NCBI GenBank assembly: GCA_910579165.1
Contig: CAJTTF010000007.1
Span: 1-64,000, forward strand
DNA: 64,000 nucleotides
Origin: an uncultured Atopobiaceae bacterium
Lineage (GTDB): Bacteria > Actinomycetota > Coriobacteriia > Coriobacteriales > Atopobiaceae
Direction: 5' to 3'
Below, in pieces: positions 8,927 to 17,447 of this stretch. Each line of letters begins with the position of its first letter. Position 1 is the stretch's first letter. The translations under genes and the position numbers were made by a program. The notes beneath the pieces were generated by a model, which did no database searches, was not told the origin of the DNA, and saw nothing but the letters and a program-made list of their open reading frames with translations.

Positions 8927-11049
8927 TGTTTGATTGGTCTAAGCGAACAGCGCACGCCCTTCTGGGCTTTTCGGGTTTCCTATTTGTTCTGGGTATCGTT
9001 TTAGAGGTAGGACTCCAGACAGATAGTGCTGCTGTCATTTCCTACGTCCTTGCGGCTTGTGGCGGTCTTCTCTTTGTCATTCCGTCTGCAGTTCAAGCTG
9101 TCCGCCGTCTTACCGCTGATATCAACACCCTCATGGGCATCGCTGTTCTTGGCGCACTTATCATGGGTCTTTACAAGCTAATCCATGGAGAGCTTGACGT
9201 TGAGCTTTTCCGTGATGCAGCCGTCGTTATCTTCCTCTATCAAATTGGAGAAGCACTGGAGGATTGGTCGTACGAGAAAACCGAGTCCTCCATTAAAGAT
9301 GTGATGGACCTAGCCCCTAATAAGGCACACGTAGTGCATGGCGATGTTATTGCAAGCGACACTGCCTCCTATGCGCATCTGCAGATTTCCGATGTCGCAC
9401 TTGAAGATGTAGCGCTCGGGCAAATTGTAAAGGTGCTTCCAGGTGATCGCGTTCCCCTGGACGGTGTGATTGTGGAAGGCTCGTCTGCCTTTAATGAAGC
9501 CCCTGTTACAGGAGAATCTATACCTCAAGATAAAACTGCTGGACAGACAGTGTATGGTGGGTCTCTCAACACGACATCACCTGTGTTTGTGCGTGTCGAA
9601 GCAACCTACGATGGAGGGATGCTTGCACGTATTGTGTCCATGGTTGAGGGTGCACAAAAAGCAAAGGCACCATACGAGTCGTTTATCAGCCGTTTTGCTG
9701 CCGTATATACACCGTTGGTGGTCATTGTTGCCCTTGTTGTTGGCCTTGTGGTTCCGGGAATTATTTCGCTTGTGCTCGCCGTGACGCCAGCGGATGCGCC
9801 CGCCGGAGCCGTGGGCACTGCACAACTTGCCTTACAGCTTACAAATGGTGCGGTAGCACCGGGAGAAATCCTCGGATATCCCACTTCTAATATATGGATG
9901 GTATGGATTAGCCGCGCTCTTACGCTCCTCGTTATCTCATGTCCCTGTGCCTTGGTGATTTCAACGCCCATATCGTTTGTCTCGGCAATTACGAGCGCCG
10001 CGCGACACGGAGTTCTCGTAAAAGGGGGTGCCTGTTTTGATACGGGGGCGCACGTGAGTGCTGTAGCGTTTGATAAGACCGGGACGCTAACAAAAGGCAC
10101 GCCGCATGTGGTGGCAGCGCATCCTTTCCCGCGTTCAGCAACGCCTCATACGCCGTCGCGCTACCCTAAGGCCGACTTTACCAATTCTCAACTTCTCGCC
10201 CTGGCAGCAGCTCTTGAGGCCAATTCTACGCATCCGCTGGCACAAGCTGTTGTCGCCAGCGCTGGTTCTCCCGCGTTTAGTTTTGCGGTTACCAACAGCA
10301 AGGAGCAGACGGGAAACGGAGTAACAGCCGAGCTGTCCGGCGAGATCGTGGCTATTGGAAAGCCCCAGTTCATCCAGCAACTTTTAAATCTTGAGCGCCT
10401 TCCAGAGGCCATAGAGGCAGAGGTGGTAGCTATTACCGATAAAGGCGCTACGTGTTTGCTTGTCTCGCAGGGTCCCGTCATTGCTGGCGCGCTTGGGCTT
10501 GCTGATACCGTACGCACAACGACAAAAGAAGCGCTCCAAGAATTAAGGGCAAAGCTCCACATGAAGACCGTTATGCTCACAGGAGACGCGCGTCAAGCTG
10601 CGGCTCAGGTGGGAAAGGAGATGGGCTTTACCGATATTGCGGCAGAGCTGCTCCCGCATGACAAGGTGGACTACATAAACAAGCTTGAACAAGACAACGT
10701 CGTTGCTTTTGTGGGAGACGGCGTAAACGATGCTCCAGCTCTTGCTGCGTCAAACCTTGGTATTACCATGGGCGCCGCTGCCTCTGATACTGCCCTAGAA
10801 GTTGCTAATGTGGCGCTCTTAGCAGGTGATTTAGAGCAGCTCCCCCTCTTTTTCAAGCTTTCTCGTCAGACTATGGCAGTGGTAAAGGAAAACATAGCCT
10901 TTGCGCTTGCGGTTAAAAGCATTGTGCTCGTTCTGGCTATGCTCGGCCTTGTGGGGATGGGCTGGGCTATCTTTGCCGATACAGGAGTTACGCTTCTCGT
11001 AGCCCTAAACGGCATGCGCCTTATGCTGGGGCCGCGCACTCGCTTCTAA
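8926..11049 (+). CDS. heavy-metal translocating P-type ATPase (P1B)
   Basis: A 707-residue membrane pump that uses ATP to export a soft or transition metal ion such as Zn, Cd, Co or Cu. Visible motifs are the actuator TGES (about 194), the metal-binding CPC in a membrane helix (339-341), the phosphorylated Asp in DKTGTLTKG (383), an HP motif (about 433), and GDGVNDAP (about 597). An N-terminal HMA metal-binding domain is absent; the protein starts directly with helices. A GTG at 8908 is in frame, but the ATG at 8926 fits the -10 box and the family better. CPC alone does not settle the metal: CPC pumps include both Cu and Zn/Cd types. Confidence 0.9.
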   Translation: MFDWSKRTAHALLGFSGFLFVLGIVLEVGLQTDSAAVISYVLAACGGLLFVIPSAVQAVRRLTADINTLMGIAVLGALIMGLYKLIHGELDVELFRDAAVVIFLYQIGEALEDWSYEKTESSIKDVMDLAPNKAHVVHGDVIASDTASYAHLQISDVALEDVALGQIVKVLPGDRVPLDGVIVEGSSAFNEAPVTGESIPQDKTAGQTVYGGSLNTTSPVFVRVEATYDGGMLARIVSMVEGAQKAKAPYESFISRFAAVYTPLVVIVALVVGLVVPGIISLVLAVTPADAPAGAVGTAQLALQLTNGAVAPGEILGYPTSNIWMVWISRALTLLVISCPCALVISTPISFVSAITSAARHGVLVKGGACFDTGAHVSAVAFDKTGTLTKGTPHVVAAHPFPRSATPHTPSRYPKADFTNSQLLALAAALEANSTHPLAQAVVASAGSPAFSFAVTNSKEQTGNGVTAELSGEIVAIGKPQFIQQLLNLERLPEAIEAEVVAITDKGATCLLVSQGPVIAGALGLADTVRTTTKEALQELRAKLHMKTVMLTGDARQAAAQVGKEMGFTDIAAELLPHDKVDYINKLEQDNVVAFVGDGVNDAPALAASNLGITMGAAASDTALEVANVALLAGDLEQLPLFFKLSRQTMAVVKENIAFALAVKSIVLVLAMLGLVGMGWAIFADTGVTLLVALNGMRLMLGPRTRF

Positions 11050-11216
11050 TTATCTCATTCAGATTCTCACTGCTGTACGCGCCTCAAACTGTGGAGTCCA
11101 GCACTTCTGATTATTCCTCGTGGGCTCTTACTAGCACATGTTTCATGCTGGCTGCGCACAATCGCTTTGAGCTCACGTGCCACCGGGCTTATGAAAGAAA
11201 GGGAGATGTGGCGCTT

Positions 11217-12968
11217 CTACTTTTTGCGCTTGTTACGGTGCACCAGAATATCTTTGGCCATGACAAGAGCGAGAATAAGCGAGACGGCATAGCCAATGAA
11301 TCCCAAGAGCGGAATGCCCAAAATGGAGACCGAGGCACCTGCAAAATATATGATAGAACTTGCAATGAGGAGTCCGGCAATAATGATTCCCATGGTGAGA
11401 CGGTCGGCTATGTGGTTGAGATCTTCAATGGGATTTTCGGAATTAGTGAAATCCATGTTCACCTTGAGCTGCCCGCGCGTGAGCATATCGGTGATGAGCC
11501 CTGCCTGCGAAAGCGCCTTGAGGCCACCTTTAATCGCCGCGCGCGAATCAATGCCAAGCGCCAGCGCCTCAGACTTAATCTCTTCAGCTAGGTCCACGGA
11601 TCCCTGGATATGCCGCTCAATTATGTCAATCATGGAGACATCCGGGATAAATTCGTTCAGAACTCCCTCAAGGGTGATGAGGCCGCGCGCAACCATAGTG
11701 AGCGCACCCGGCAGCTCAAGACCGTAGCGGCGCGCCAGCTGAATGAGCTCAATGAGGAACTCTCCCAAGTTAAGATCGGCAAGGTTGGCCAAGCCATAGC
11801 GCTCAACGATATAGTCCAAATCTGCGAGAAACGCCCCGTGGTCGATGTCATCTGGTTGCGAAGTTTCCGAAAGTTCGAAGAGGCCTTCCTTGAGAACGGC
11901 GGAATTTTTCTCGGCAACGCCATGGAGCATTTTCTTCAACACATCTCGATAAAACGCGCTGAGATGCCCCATCATTCCTAGATCTATAAAGATGATTTTG
12001 TTGTGGGCAATCATGATGTTGCCGGGGTGGGGATCTGCGTGGAAAAATCCGTCGTCTAGAACCTGTTTGGTGTAGTTTTCTACCAGCTTTTCGCCAATCT
12101 CTGTGAGGTCATAGCCTTCTTTTTTGATGGCGTCTGGGTCAGCGATTGTGGGCCCCTTAATGTATTGCATCACCAGAACGTGCGTGCTGCAGAGCTCGTC
12201 AAAGGGGCGAGGCGCTCCCACATAGACAATGCCCTCATTATCACGTCGAAATTCGCGAAGGTTTTGCGCCTCTTGCAAAAAGTTGGTTTCCTGTATAAAC
12301 GACTCCCAGAGCTCCTGAATGACAGAGTCAAAATCCATAAATTGGCTCTGAGGCATAAAGCGCTTGAGGTGACGGAGAACACTTCGCAAGATTTCAATGT
12401 CTTGCGCCATTGTCTCCTGCACGTGCGGACGCTGGACTTTTATGGCAACATCCTCACCGCTTACAAGGCGCGCTTGATGAACCTGTGCAACGCTTGCCGA
12501 GCCCAGCGGCGTTTCATCGATGGAAGCAAAGATGGTGTCGAGTGGTTTTTGATACTCAGATTCCAAGACTTTTTTAACAACCGAGAAACTCATGGGCGTG
12601 ACGTTTGCGCGAAGTTCTTCGAGCTTAGTGGTGAACTCTGGCGGCAGCATGTCTGAGCGCATGGAGAGAATTTGGCCAGCTTTAACAAAGGTGGGGCCTA
12701 GTGCCTCGAGCATAGCGACAAGCTTGTCGGGCGTGAGCCCACGCAGAACCTTGTATTTTCTGGCGATAGAAATGATCTCATGGAGGCGCTTACGGCGCGC
12801 CTTTTTAGAGATGGTTCCTGACGTTACAACGCGCTCACCAAAAGGGGAGAGAAGCACTTCGCGCTGCGCCTTCAATGGTGGTTGCTTGGGCTTTGGATTG
12901 CGCTTGGATTTTGCAGCCGTCTTGGACTCACCCTTTTGCACAAACGTTGCATTTGCTTTTGTTCTCAT
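11217..12968 (-). CDS. ABC1/UbiB-family atypical kinase
   Basis: A 583-residue member of the AarF/UbiB/ADCK family, atypical membrane-associated kinases or ATPases linked in other bacteria to quinone and lipid metabolism. It shows the family's KAGQ motif (96-99), ATP-site Lys in AIKVQRP (177), catalytic-loop HADPHPGN (310-317) and IDLG (328-331). Two hydrophobic segments at the C-terminus, with a basic end, anchor it in the membrane. The first 60 residues are a Lys/Pro-rich basic extension. It follows the phasin-like gene by 55 bases on the same strand, so the two are probably co-transcribed. No clear ribosome binding site precedes the ATG. The substrate is unknown. Confidence 0.88.
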   Translation of the reverse strand: MRTKANATFVQKGESKTAAKSKRNPKPKQPPLKAQREVLLSPFGERVVTSGTISKKARRKRLHEIISIARKYKVLRGLTPDKLVAMLEALGPTFVKAGQILSMRSDMLPPEFTTKLEELRANVTPMSFSVVKKVLESEYQKPLDTIFASIDETPLGSASVAQVHQARLVSGEDVAIKVQRPHVQETMAQDIEILRSVLRHLKRFMPQSQFMDFDSVIQELWESFIQETNFLQEAQNLREFRRDNEGIVYVGAPRPFDELCSTHVLVMQYIKGPTIADPDAIKKEGYDLTEIGEKLVENYTKQVLDDGFFHADPHPGNIMIAHNKIIFIDLGMMGHLSAFYRDVLKKMLHGVAEKNSAVLKEGLFELSETSQPDDIDHGAFLADLDYIVERYGLANLADLNLGEFLIELIQLARRYGLELPGALTMVARGLITLEGVLNEFIPDVSMIDIIERHIQGSVDLAEEIKSEALALGIDSRAAIKGGLKALSQAGLITDMLTRGQLKVNMDFTNSENPIEDLNHIADRLTMGIIIAGLLIASSIIYFAGASVSILGIPLLGFIGYAVSLILALVMAKDILVHRNKRKK

Positions 12969-13023
12969 AGGAGTAACAAAGAACTAGCGGTCCAGCGTGG
13001 CTGCCAGCTAAAAAGTCGTATAC

Positions 13024-13452
13024 TTACCGAGTCTTCGTTGCAGAAGATTTCGCCGAGGTCTTTTTAGCGGCCTTTTTGACGCTCGTTTTAATTCCCTTTT
13101 TAATTGACATCGTTTTGCTTGTTGAACGGGTGGTTTTCTTTGCCCCCTTGGTGCCATCAAGCTCGCGCGCAGCTGCGTTGATATTAGCAACAAATTGCTT
13201 GCGGTCTTCTGGCGAGAGACTCTTGAGATGAGCCTTTATGGCCTTCTTGGCGGTTTCATTCACGGCTTCAGTAGCCTTTTTTGTGAGTTCTTTATTGAGC
13301 ACCGCACCTTGTTTGACCGAAATCTCGCCCTGTTTGATAAGGTCGTCAACAAGATCCTTGCTTTTCTCGGCAGTAACGGAAACAGCGCCAACGCCCGCTA
13401 GAAAGAATTTCTTTGCAGCATCGGTGATGTCAAACGTGTTTTTGGTAGCCAT
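13024..13452 (-). CDS. phasin-like / PHA-granule-regulator-like protein
   Basis: A 142-residue protein with an amphipathic helical first half, including FFLAGVGAVSVTAEKSKDLV. This resembles the poly(hydroxyalkanoate) regulator/phasin-like family found in many Gram-positives. The last 45 residues are a Lys/Ala/Thr/Ser-rich basic tail. The start at 13452 is chosen over an in-frame ATG five codons upstream because GAAAGGA lies at good spacing before it. Its partner is the UbiB-like gene just downstream. Nothing else in the window points to polyester synthesis, so a role in lipid or membrane organisation is an alternative. Confidence 0.72.
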   Translation of the reverse strand: MATKNTFDITDAAKKFFLAGVGAVSVTAEKSKDLVDDLIKQGEISVKQGAVLNKELTKKATEAVNETAKKAIKAHLKSLSPEDRKQFVANINAAARELDGTKGAKKTTRSTSKTMSIKKGIKTSVKKAAKKTSAKSSATKTR

Positions 13453-13495
13453 GAGATGTCCTTTCATCCGTTAGTGAACTGTTTTAGAACATGTT

Positions 13496-14197
13496 TTACC
13501 CAGTTCTCAAAACTATGTGAGTCACTTCTGCGGGCGTGTGAGCAATGCGCGTTGCGCCAGCATCCTTCAGTTCTTCCAAAGAGCCTGCACCGTAGGTGAC
13601 CCCTACAGAATCAATATGGTTGGCCTTGGCGCCTAGAATATCGTACGAGCGATCGCCCACCATACACACCTCATGCAGCTGCTCAGGGTTGTCTGGATTC
13701 AAATGAAAGCCGCGAATTGTTTTTGCAATGAGCTCGGCCTTATCGCCGTGGCCTGAAACATTTCCACAAACCACATCAAAGTACGTATCAATGCCTATTG
13801 TTTTAGACATGCGTAGAGCGAGCTCCTCCTGCTTAGATGTGGTAAGGGCAATCTTAACGCCTGCTTCCTTTAGTGTGGAAAGCATCTCTTGTACGCCTTC
13901 GTAAAGGGGATAAAACTCTGGACCAAGATTTCCGTAGATGGCCCGGTAGCGATTGGTTATTTCTTGGGCGTCCTCTGGAGAAAAGCCATACACCAGCTCA
14001 AATGCTTCTGGGAAAGGGGGGCCAATGAGTCTATTTACATCGCCTTGCTCTTCTTTGGAGAGGCCCCACTCAGTTAGAACGCGTTCTGCGGTTTCAAGAA
14101 TGCCCCTGGGCGTATTGGCCAATGTGCCGTCAAAGTCAAAGCATACATATCGCTTAGGAGCTGCGAAAGACTTCATATGGACTACTTTCAACCGCAT
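13496..14197 (-). CDS. HAD-family phosphatase (phosphoglycolate phosphatase-like)
   Basis: A 233-residue haloacid-dehalogenase hydrolase. Motif I is CFDFDGTLANT near the N-terminus (nucleophile and acid Asp), motif II is ALTTSK, and motif IV is MVGDRSYDILGAK. A helical cap lies between I and II, as in the Gph/PpaX subgroup. The substrate cannot be read from sequence; phosphoglycolate, pyrophosphate or another small phosphoester are all possible. AGAGG lies close before the ATG at 14197. A second ATG seven codons in (14176) is a possible alternative. The gene is divergent from the cold-shock gene across an AT-rich gap. Confidence 0.88.
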   Translation of the reverse strand: MRLKVVHMKSFAAPKRYVCFDFDGTLANTPRGILETAERVLTEWGLSKEEQGDVNRLIGPPFPEAFELVYGFSPEDAQEITNRYRAIYGNLGPEFYPLYEGVQEMLSTLKEAGVKIALTTSKQEELALRMSKTIGIDTYFDVVCGNVSGHGDKAELIAKTIRGFHLNPDNPEQLHEVCMVGDRSYDILGAKANHIDSVGVTYGAGSLEELKDAGATRIAHTPAEVTHIVLRTG

Positions 14198-14370
14198 AAA
14201 CCTCTAGAAATGTGTAAATTTTACAATTTATACCCAAAAAAGGGAGTAATAATGTATAAAATGCATTTTTATAGGATTAATGTATGCTCCCATACGGATG
14301 AGCTTTATCGCATGGCGCGTACCTTGATCTTAAATGACTGTTTCATTTGAGTTAAGGTAAGGAGAAAAGC

Positions 14371-14580
14371 ATGGCTCAAGGTACCGTAAAGTGGTTCAAC
14401 CCGCAAAAGGGTTTTGGATTCATTTCAAAAGAGGATGGCGAAGATATCTTCGTTCACTATTCTGAGATACAAATGGATGGCTATAAAACGCTTCATGATG
14501 GCGATGTTGTTGAGTTTGACGTGGCCGAAGGTGCAGACGGCAAAGAACAAGCCGCACACGTTGTGTTAGTCGAAGCTTAA
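14371..14580 (+). CDS. cspA: cold-shock protein CspA family
   Basis: A 69-residue single cold-shock domain, the usual length. RNP1 is KGFGFIS and RNP2 is DIFVHYS, both intact. It binds single-stranded RNA and DNA and melts RNA structure at low temperature. AAGGAG lies six bases before the ATG. A TATAAA sequence at about 14255 would give a leader of roughly 100 bases, consistent with the long leaders of csp genes, though the promoter is not certain. Confidence 0.95.
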   Translation: MAQGTVKWFNPQKGFGFISKEDGEDIFVHYSEIQMDGYKTLHDGDVVEFDVAEGADGKEQAAHVVLVEA

Positions 14581-14583
14581 AAA

Positions 14584-14667
14584 TAAACGCTTAAGGCAAA
14601 ACACGTGAGGTTTAACACGTGAGGCCTAATGCGTGAGAAGCAAGACGTAAGTCTAAACACTTAGTTC
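14584..14667 (+). repeat. 14-bp degenerate tandem repeat, 6 copies
   Basis: Units begin at 14584, 14599, 14613, 14627, 14641 and 14654. The clearest are AAACACGTGAGGTT and TAACACGTGAGGCC. The array starts three bases after the cspA stop codon, whose last bases (GAAGCTTAA) resemble the first unit. Confidence 0.65.
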
Positions 14668-14984
14668 AAAGGAAAAAGTCAGCTCCGTGACGTGAAATGA
14701 ACCCGCCTCTCGCAGGTGGGCGCTCCTACCGCTCTTTCCAGCTTCCACATCAACGGAGGATACCTGTACTTGAGTCGAGAATTGAGCTCCCTCTTAAATG
14801 TCGTCGGTTCACCCAGTTGTTGTCACGAAGCCGACATTGTCTAATAGTATAAACTACTGGGTGATTTTACCAACAGCAAACGATTGTTGGTAAGGTTTGT
14901 AAACTGTCCATGGGCAACCTCTTAGATGCGTCTTTTGCCGCGCACCATGGTTGCACGCGTGCTCATGAGGAGCGTGAGCCTTAC
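14668..14984 (+). promoter_or_regulatory. structured leader region before the TagO-like gene
   Basis: This gene-free stretch holds several inverted repeats. CCCGCCT/AGGTGGG forms a compact hairpin near 14702-14720, enclosed by CTCCGT/ACGGAG. TCACCCAGT (14809-14817) pairs exactly with ACTGGGTGA (14856-14864). TTACCAACA (14867-14875) pairs exactly with TGTTGGTAA (14885-14893). None is followed by a T run. This could be a folded mRNA leader or a separate small RNA. I do not recognise a known riboswitch, and a 6S-like RNA was only a passing thought. Confidence 0.4.
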
Positions 14985-16151
14985 ATGCTTTGGCTTCCAT
15001 TTGCTTGCCTATTCTTGACGGCTCTTATCGGAGTCCTTGCCTGCACCCCTCTAGCGCGCTTAATTGCTATCCATTTTGGCGCTATCGACTTTCCTTCTAA
15101 ACGCAGAATAAACGCGCGACCTATACCCCGGATGGGTGGGATTGCTATCTTTGTCGCTTTAATAATGGCTTCCGCCGTTCAATTCATGGGCACTACGTGG
15201 CTAGGCTGGCCTGTTGTTCTCATTCCTTCTGCTCTCTTAAGTATCAACTACTATGGTCTTGCTCTTTCATTTTTCGTCATGTTTGCCATTGGAGTCATCG
15301 ACGATATTTTTTCTTTAAAACCCGCGCCAAAGCTCGTGGGACAAATTATTGCATCAAGTATTGCCGCATTTTCCGGACTCGTTATAGGGACCATCGCGAA
15401 TCCTTTTGGAGGCGCAAGTCTGGCTCTGGGATGGCTCACCTATCCGGTGACCATCTTTTATCTTGTGGCTTTTGCCAACGTCATCAACCTCATCGACGGT
15501 CTTGATGGCTTAGCATCAGGGGTGTCGTGTATATCAGCGTTCACCATGTTTGTGCTTGCTTTTAATGCGGGGCGCCTGGATGCAGCTGCGCTCGCTATCG
15601 CGCTTTGCGGAGCAACACTTGGCTTTCTGAGGTATAACTTCTTTCCCGCCTCTATCTTCCTGGGGGATTCTGGCTCGCTTCTTTTAGGTTATGCTCTAGG
15701 CGTAACGTCGCTCTTATCGGTAACGCGCATAGCAGGACTTACCACCTTAATCATCCCGCTTGTCCTAGCAGGCATACCAATTTTGGATACGTTCTTTGCA
15801 ATCGTGAGAAGGCGCCGAGCGCATGTCTCTGTGGCGCATGCCGATGCAGGACACATCCATCATCGACTTATGCAAGAGGGGTACAATCAGCGCCAGGCGG
15901 TTTTGGTGATTTGGGGCTGGACAGCGCTCCTTTGCGCCGGCGCTCTCCTTATGACGCAGGTGCAGCTGCACGTTCGCATCATCGTATTTCTCGTGCTTGT
16001 GGCATTGAGTGCGCTTCTCGCTATTAAGCTTAAGCTCTTCCAACCCGTGCTTTTGCACCACTACACGTCCGGTGGCAAAGATAAGCTCATAACGCCCGAT
16101 GATCCGCATTTTCAAGAAGAAGAAAAAAAACAGAGAAGTGGTGGAGCCTAG
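14985..16151 (+). CDS. undecaprenyl-phosphate HexNAc-1-phosphate transferase (TagO/WecA/MraY family)
   Basis: A polytopic membrane enzyme of glycosyltransferase family 4. It moves a sugar 1-phosphate, probably GlcNAc-1-P, from UDP-sugar to undecaprenyl phosphate. This is the first step of teichoic-acid or wall-polysaccharide synthesis. Signature segments are GVIDDIFSLKPAPK, NLIDGLDGLASG, FLGDSGSLLLGY and the HIHHRL loop typical of TagO/WecA rather than MraY. About ten hydrophobic helices are visible. The start at 14985 opens with a membrane helix and has GAGGAG 12 bases upstream. The longer frame from 14910 adds 25 polar residues and has no ribosome binding site. The stop codon lies inside the convergent tRNA-Ala gene. 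Confidence 0.88.
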   Translation: MLWLPFACLFLTALIGVLACTPLARLIAIHFGAIDFPSKRRINARPIPRMGGIAIFVALIMASAVQFMGTTWLGWPVVLIPSALLSINYYGLALSFFVMFAIGVIDDIFSLKPAPKLVGQIIASSIAAFSGLVIGTIANPFGGASLALGWLTYPVTIFYLVAFANVINLIDGLDGLASGVSCISAFTMFVLAFNAGRLDAAALAIALCGATLGFLRYNFFPASIFLGDSGSLLLGYALGVTSLLSVTRIAGLTTLIIPLVLAGIPILDTFFAIVRRRRAHVSVAHADAGHIHHRLMQEGYNQRQAVLVIWGWTALLCAGALLMTQVQLHVRIIVFLVLVALSALLAIKLKLFQPVLLHHYTSGGKDKLITPDDPHFQEEEKKQRSGGA

Positions 16152-16214
16152 GGGGATCGAACCCCTGACCTCGGCATTGCGAACGCCGCGCTCTCCCAGC
16201 TGAGCTAAGGCCCC
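16139..16214 (-). tRNA. tRNA-Ala (anticodon CGC)
   Basis: The minus strand folds into a full cloverleaf. The acceptor stem is GGGGCCT/AGGCTCC (one G-U pair), the D arm is GCTC/GAGC, the anticodon loop is TTCGCAA (reads GCG), and the T arm carries GGTTCGATC. The 3' CCA is encoded. Its 3' end overlaps the last 13 bases of the convergent TagO-like gene. Confidence 0.95.
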
Positions 16215-16253
16215 ACAGAGATACGCTCACATATAAGCAAGGAACAAAGGCTC

Positions 16254-16353
16254 GTAAGGCTTACTATAAATCTGTAAGGCACGTACGAGACACGCAAAGG
16301 AGCTGCAAAATACGCGGCTTGCTCACCTGACATGTGACGCAGGCACAAAGTAT
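16254..16353 (+). repeat. 20-bp degenerate tandem repeat, 5 copies
   Basis: Units start exactly every 20 bases at 16254, 16274, 16294, 16314 and 16334. They open GTAAGGC, GTAAGGC, GCAAAGG, GCGGCTT and GTGACGC. The array fills most of the gap between the tRNA and the radical SAM gene. The last units contain that gene's predicted promoter. Confidence 0.55.
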
Positions 16354-16356
16354 AGT
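16327..16356 (+). promoter_or_regulatory. promoter for a probably leaderless radical SAM mRNA
   Basis: CTGACA (16327-16332), an 18-base spacer, and TATAGT (16351-16356). The usual start point seven bases after the -10 box falls on the A of the ATG at 16363. There is no room for a ribosome binding site, which suggests a leaderless mRNA. Confidence 0.55.
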
Positions 16357-16362
16357 AGAAAA

Positions 16363-17295
16363 ATGGTAACAGCGCCAACAAAATCAAAACCCCATGCTGT
16401 ACGCATTGCGCGAGCTGCGCTGCACTACTGGGAAGAGCCACCGTTATCGGGGTATCCCGATGAAACGGGCAGGCAAGAAGGCTCGGGAACTATCTTTTTT
16501 AGCGGCTGTTCTCTGCGTTGCGTTTATTGCCAGAACGAAGCCATTTCTAGCGGGCGCATCGGAAAGACGGTGAGCGTTTCTCGCCTGGCTCGCATCATGC
16601 TTGAGCTGCAAGAACAAGGTGCGTTAAACATCAATCTCGTGACGCCTACGCACTTCTGGGCGCCCATCACAGAGGCTGTAGCACGTGCCCGCAATGCGGG
16701 GCTCACGCTGCCTATCGTTGCTAACGTTGCTGGTACCGAGAAACCCAAGTGCGTTTTCAACCTTGAAGATACGGTGGACATTTGGCTCTGTGATGCCAAG
16801 TATTTCTCAAATGATTTAGCGGAGGCGCTGAGTAATGCCCAAACATATTGGGAGGTTTTTTGCACGGCGCTTGATGCGATGCTCGCTGTAAACCGAAGGA
16901 AGGGAGACCTACGAATGCGTGCGGACAAGACGCTTTTGCAAGGCGTTATCATCCGTCATTTGGTACTTCCAGGATGCGTAGAAGATTCCAAACGTGTAGT
17001 GAGGGGGCTCGCTGCATTTAGGGAGAAATACGGGGAAAATTCCTTCATGCTTTCTATCATGAATCAATACTGTCCTCCGCATCTGGACAATCTGAGCGAG
17101 CGCGAGCGCATGATTCTGCGTGCATATCCTGAGCTCAAGAGAGCTCTGACCCAGGCGGAGTACGACGAAGTCCTTGAGGAGGCAGAGCGGGTTGGCTTTG
17201 GCGACATCTGGATTCAAGAGGGGGGAGCGGCGAGTGAATCGTTTATTCCCGCCTTTAATTATGAGGGAGTGCAAGGGCCAGAGCTTGAGCTCTAA
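16363..17295 (+). CDS. radical SAM protein, PflA-like (COG1313 type)
   Basis: A 310-residue enzyme with a [4Fe-4S]-binding CxxxCxxC (Cys49, 53, 56 in SGCSLRCVYCQN) that would cleave S-adenosylmethionine to start a radical reaction. The overall pattern, with HAVRIARAALHYWEEPPLSG before the cluster and RHLVLPG near the middle, matches the uncharacterised PflA-related group annotated as putative pyruvate formate-lyase activating enzyme. No pfl gene lies nearby, so the activation target is unknown. The C-terminus lacks membrane segments. Confidence 0.85.
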   Translation: MVTAPTKSKPHAVRIARAALHYWEEPPLSGYPDETGRQEGSGTIFFSGCSLRCVYCQNEAISSGRIGKTVSVSRLARIMLELQEQGALNINLVTPTHFWAPITEAVARARNAGLTLPIVANVAGTEKPKCVFNLEDTVDIWLCDAKYFSNDLAEALSNAQTYWEVFCTALDAMLAVNRRKGDLRMRADKTLLQGVIIRHLVLPGCVEDSKRVVRGLAAFREKYGENSFMLSIMNQYCPPHLDNLSERERMILRAYPELKRALTQAEYDEVLEEAERVGFGDIWIQEGGAASESFIPAFNYEGVQGPELEL

Positions 17296-17300
17296 GGAGC

Positions 17301-17380
17301 GGCAAGTGCAAAAGCGTGACGGCAACAAAGAACCAAAGCATGAAAATACATAAGGACGTAGGCATCAAAGCACAAAAGCG
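17301..17380 (+). repeat. 20-bp degenerate tandem repeat, about 4 copies
   Basis: Units at 17301, 17321, 17341 and 17361 open GGCAAGTG, GGCAACAA, TGAAAATA and GGCATCAA, and are rich in CAAAAGC. They lie directly after the radical SAM stop codon. The similarity is moderate. Confidence 0.45.
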
Positions 17381-17447
17381 CGTGAGTGACGCCTTGGGAA
17401 AGAAAAAACGGGAATAAGCTACACTAAATCTGACAAGAGGAGTAATC

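Noticed and set aside
11091..13067. Reading frames on the + strand opposite the UbiB-like gene
   Set aside because: The minus-strand product has complete kinase motifs; the + frames have low-complexity, unrecognisable products.
14690..14860. 6S RNA or a known riboswitch
   Set aside because: The GGGCGCTCC-like stretch recalled 6S RNA, but the overall long rod with a central bubble could not be drawn, and no riboswitch consensus matched.
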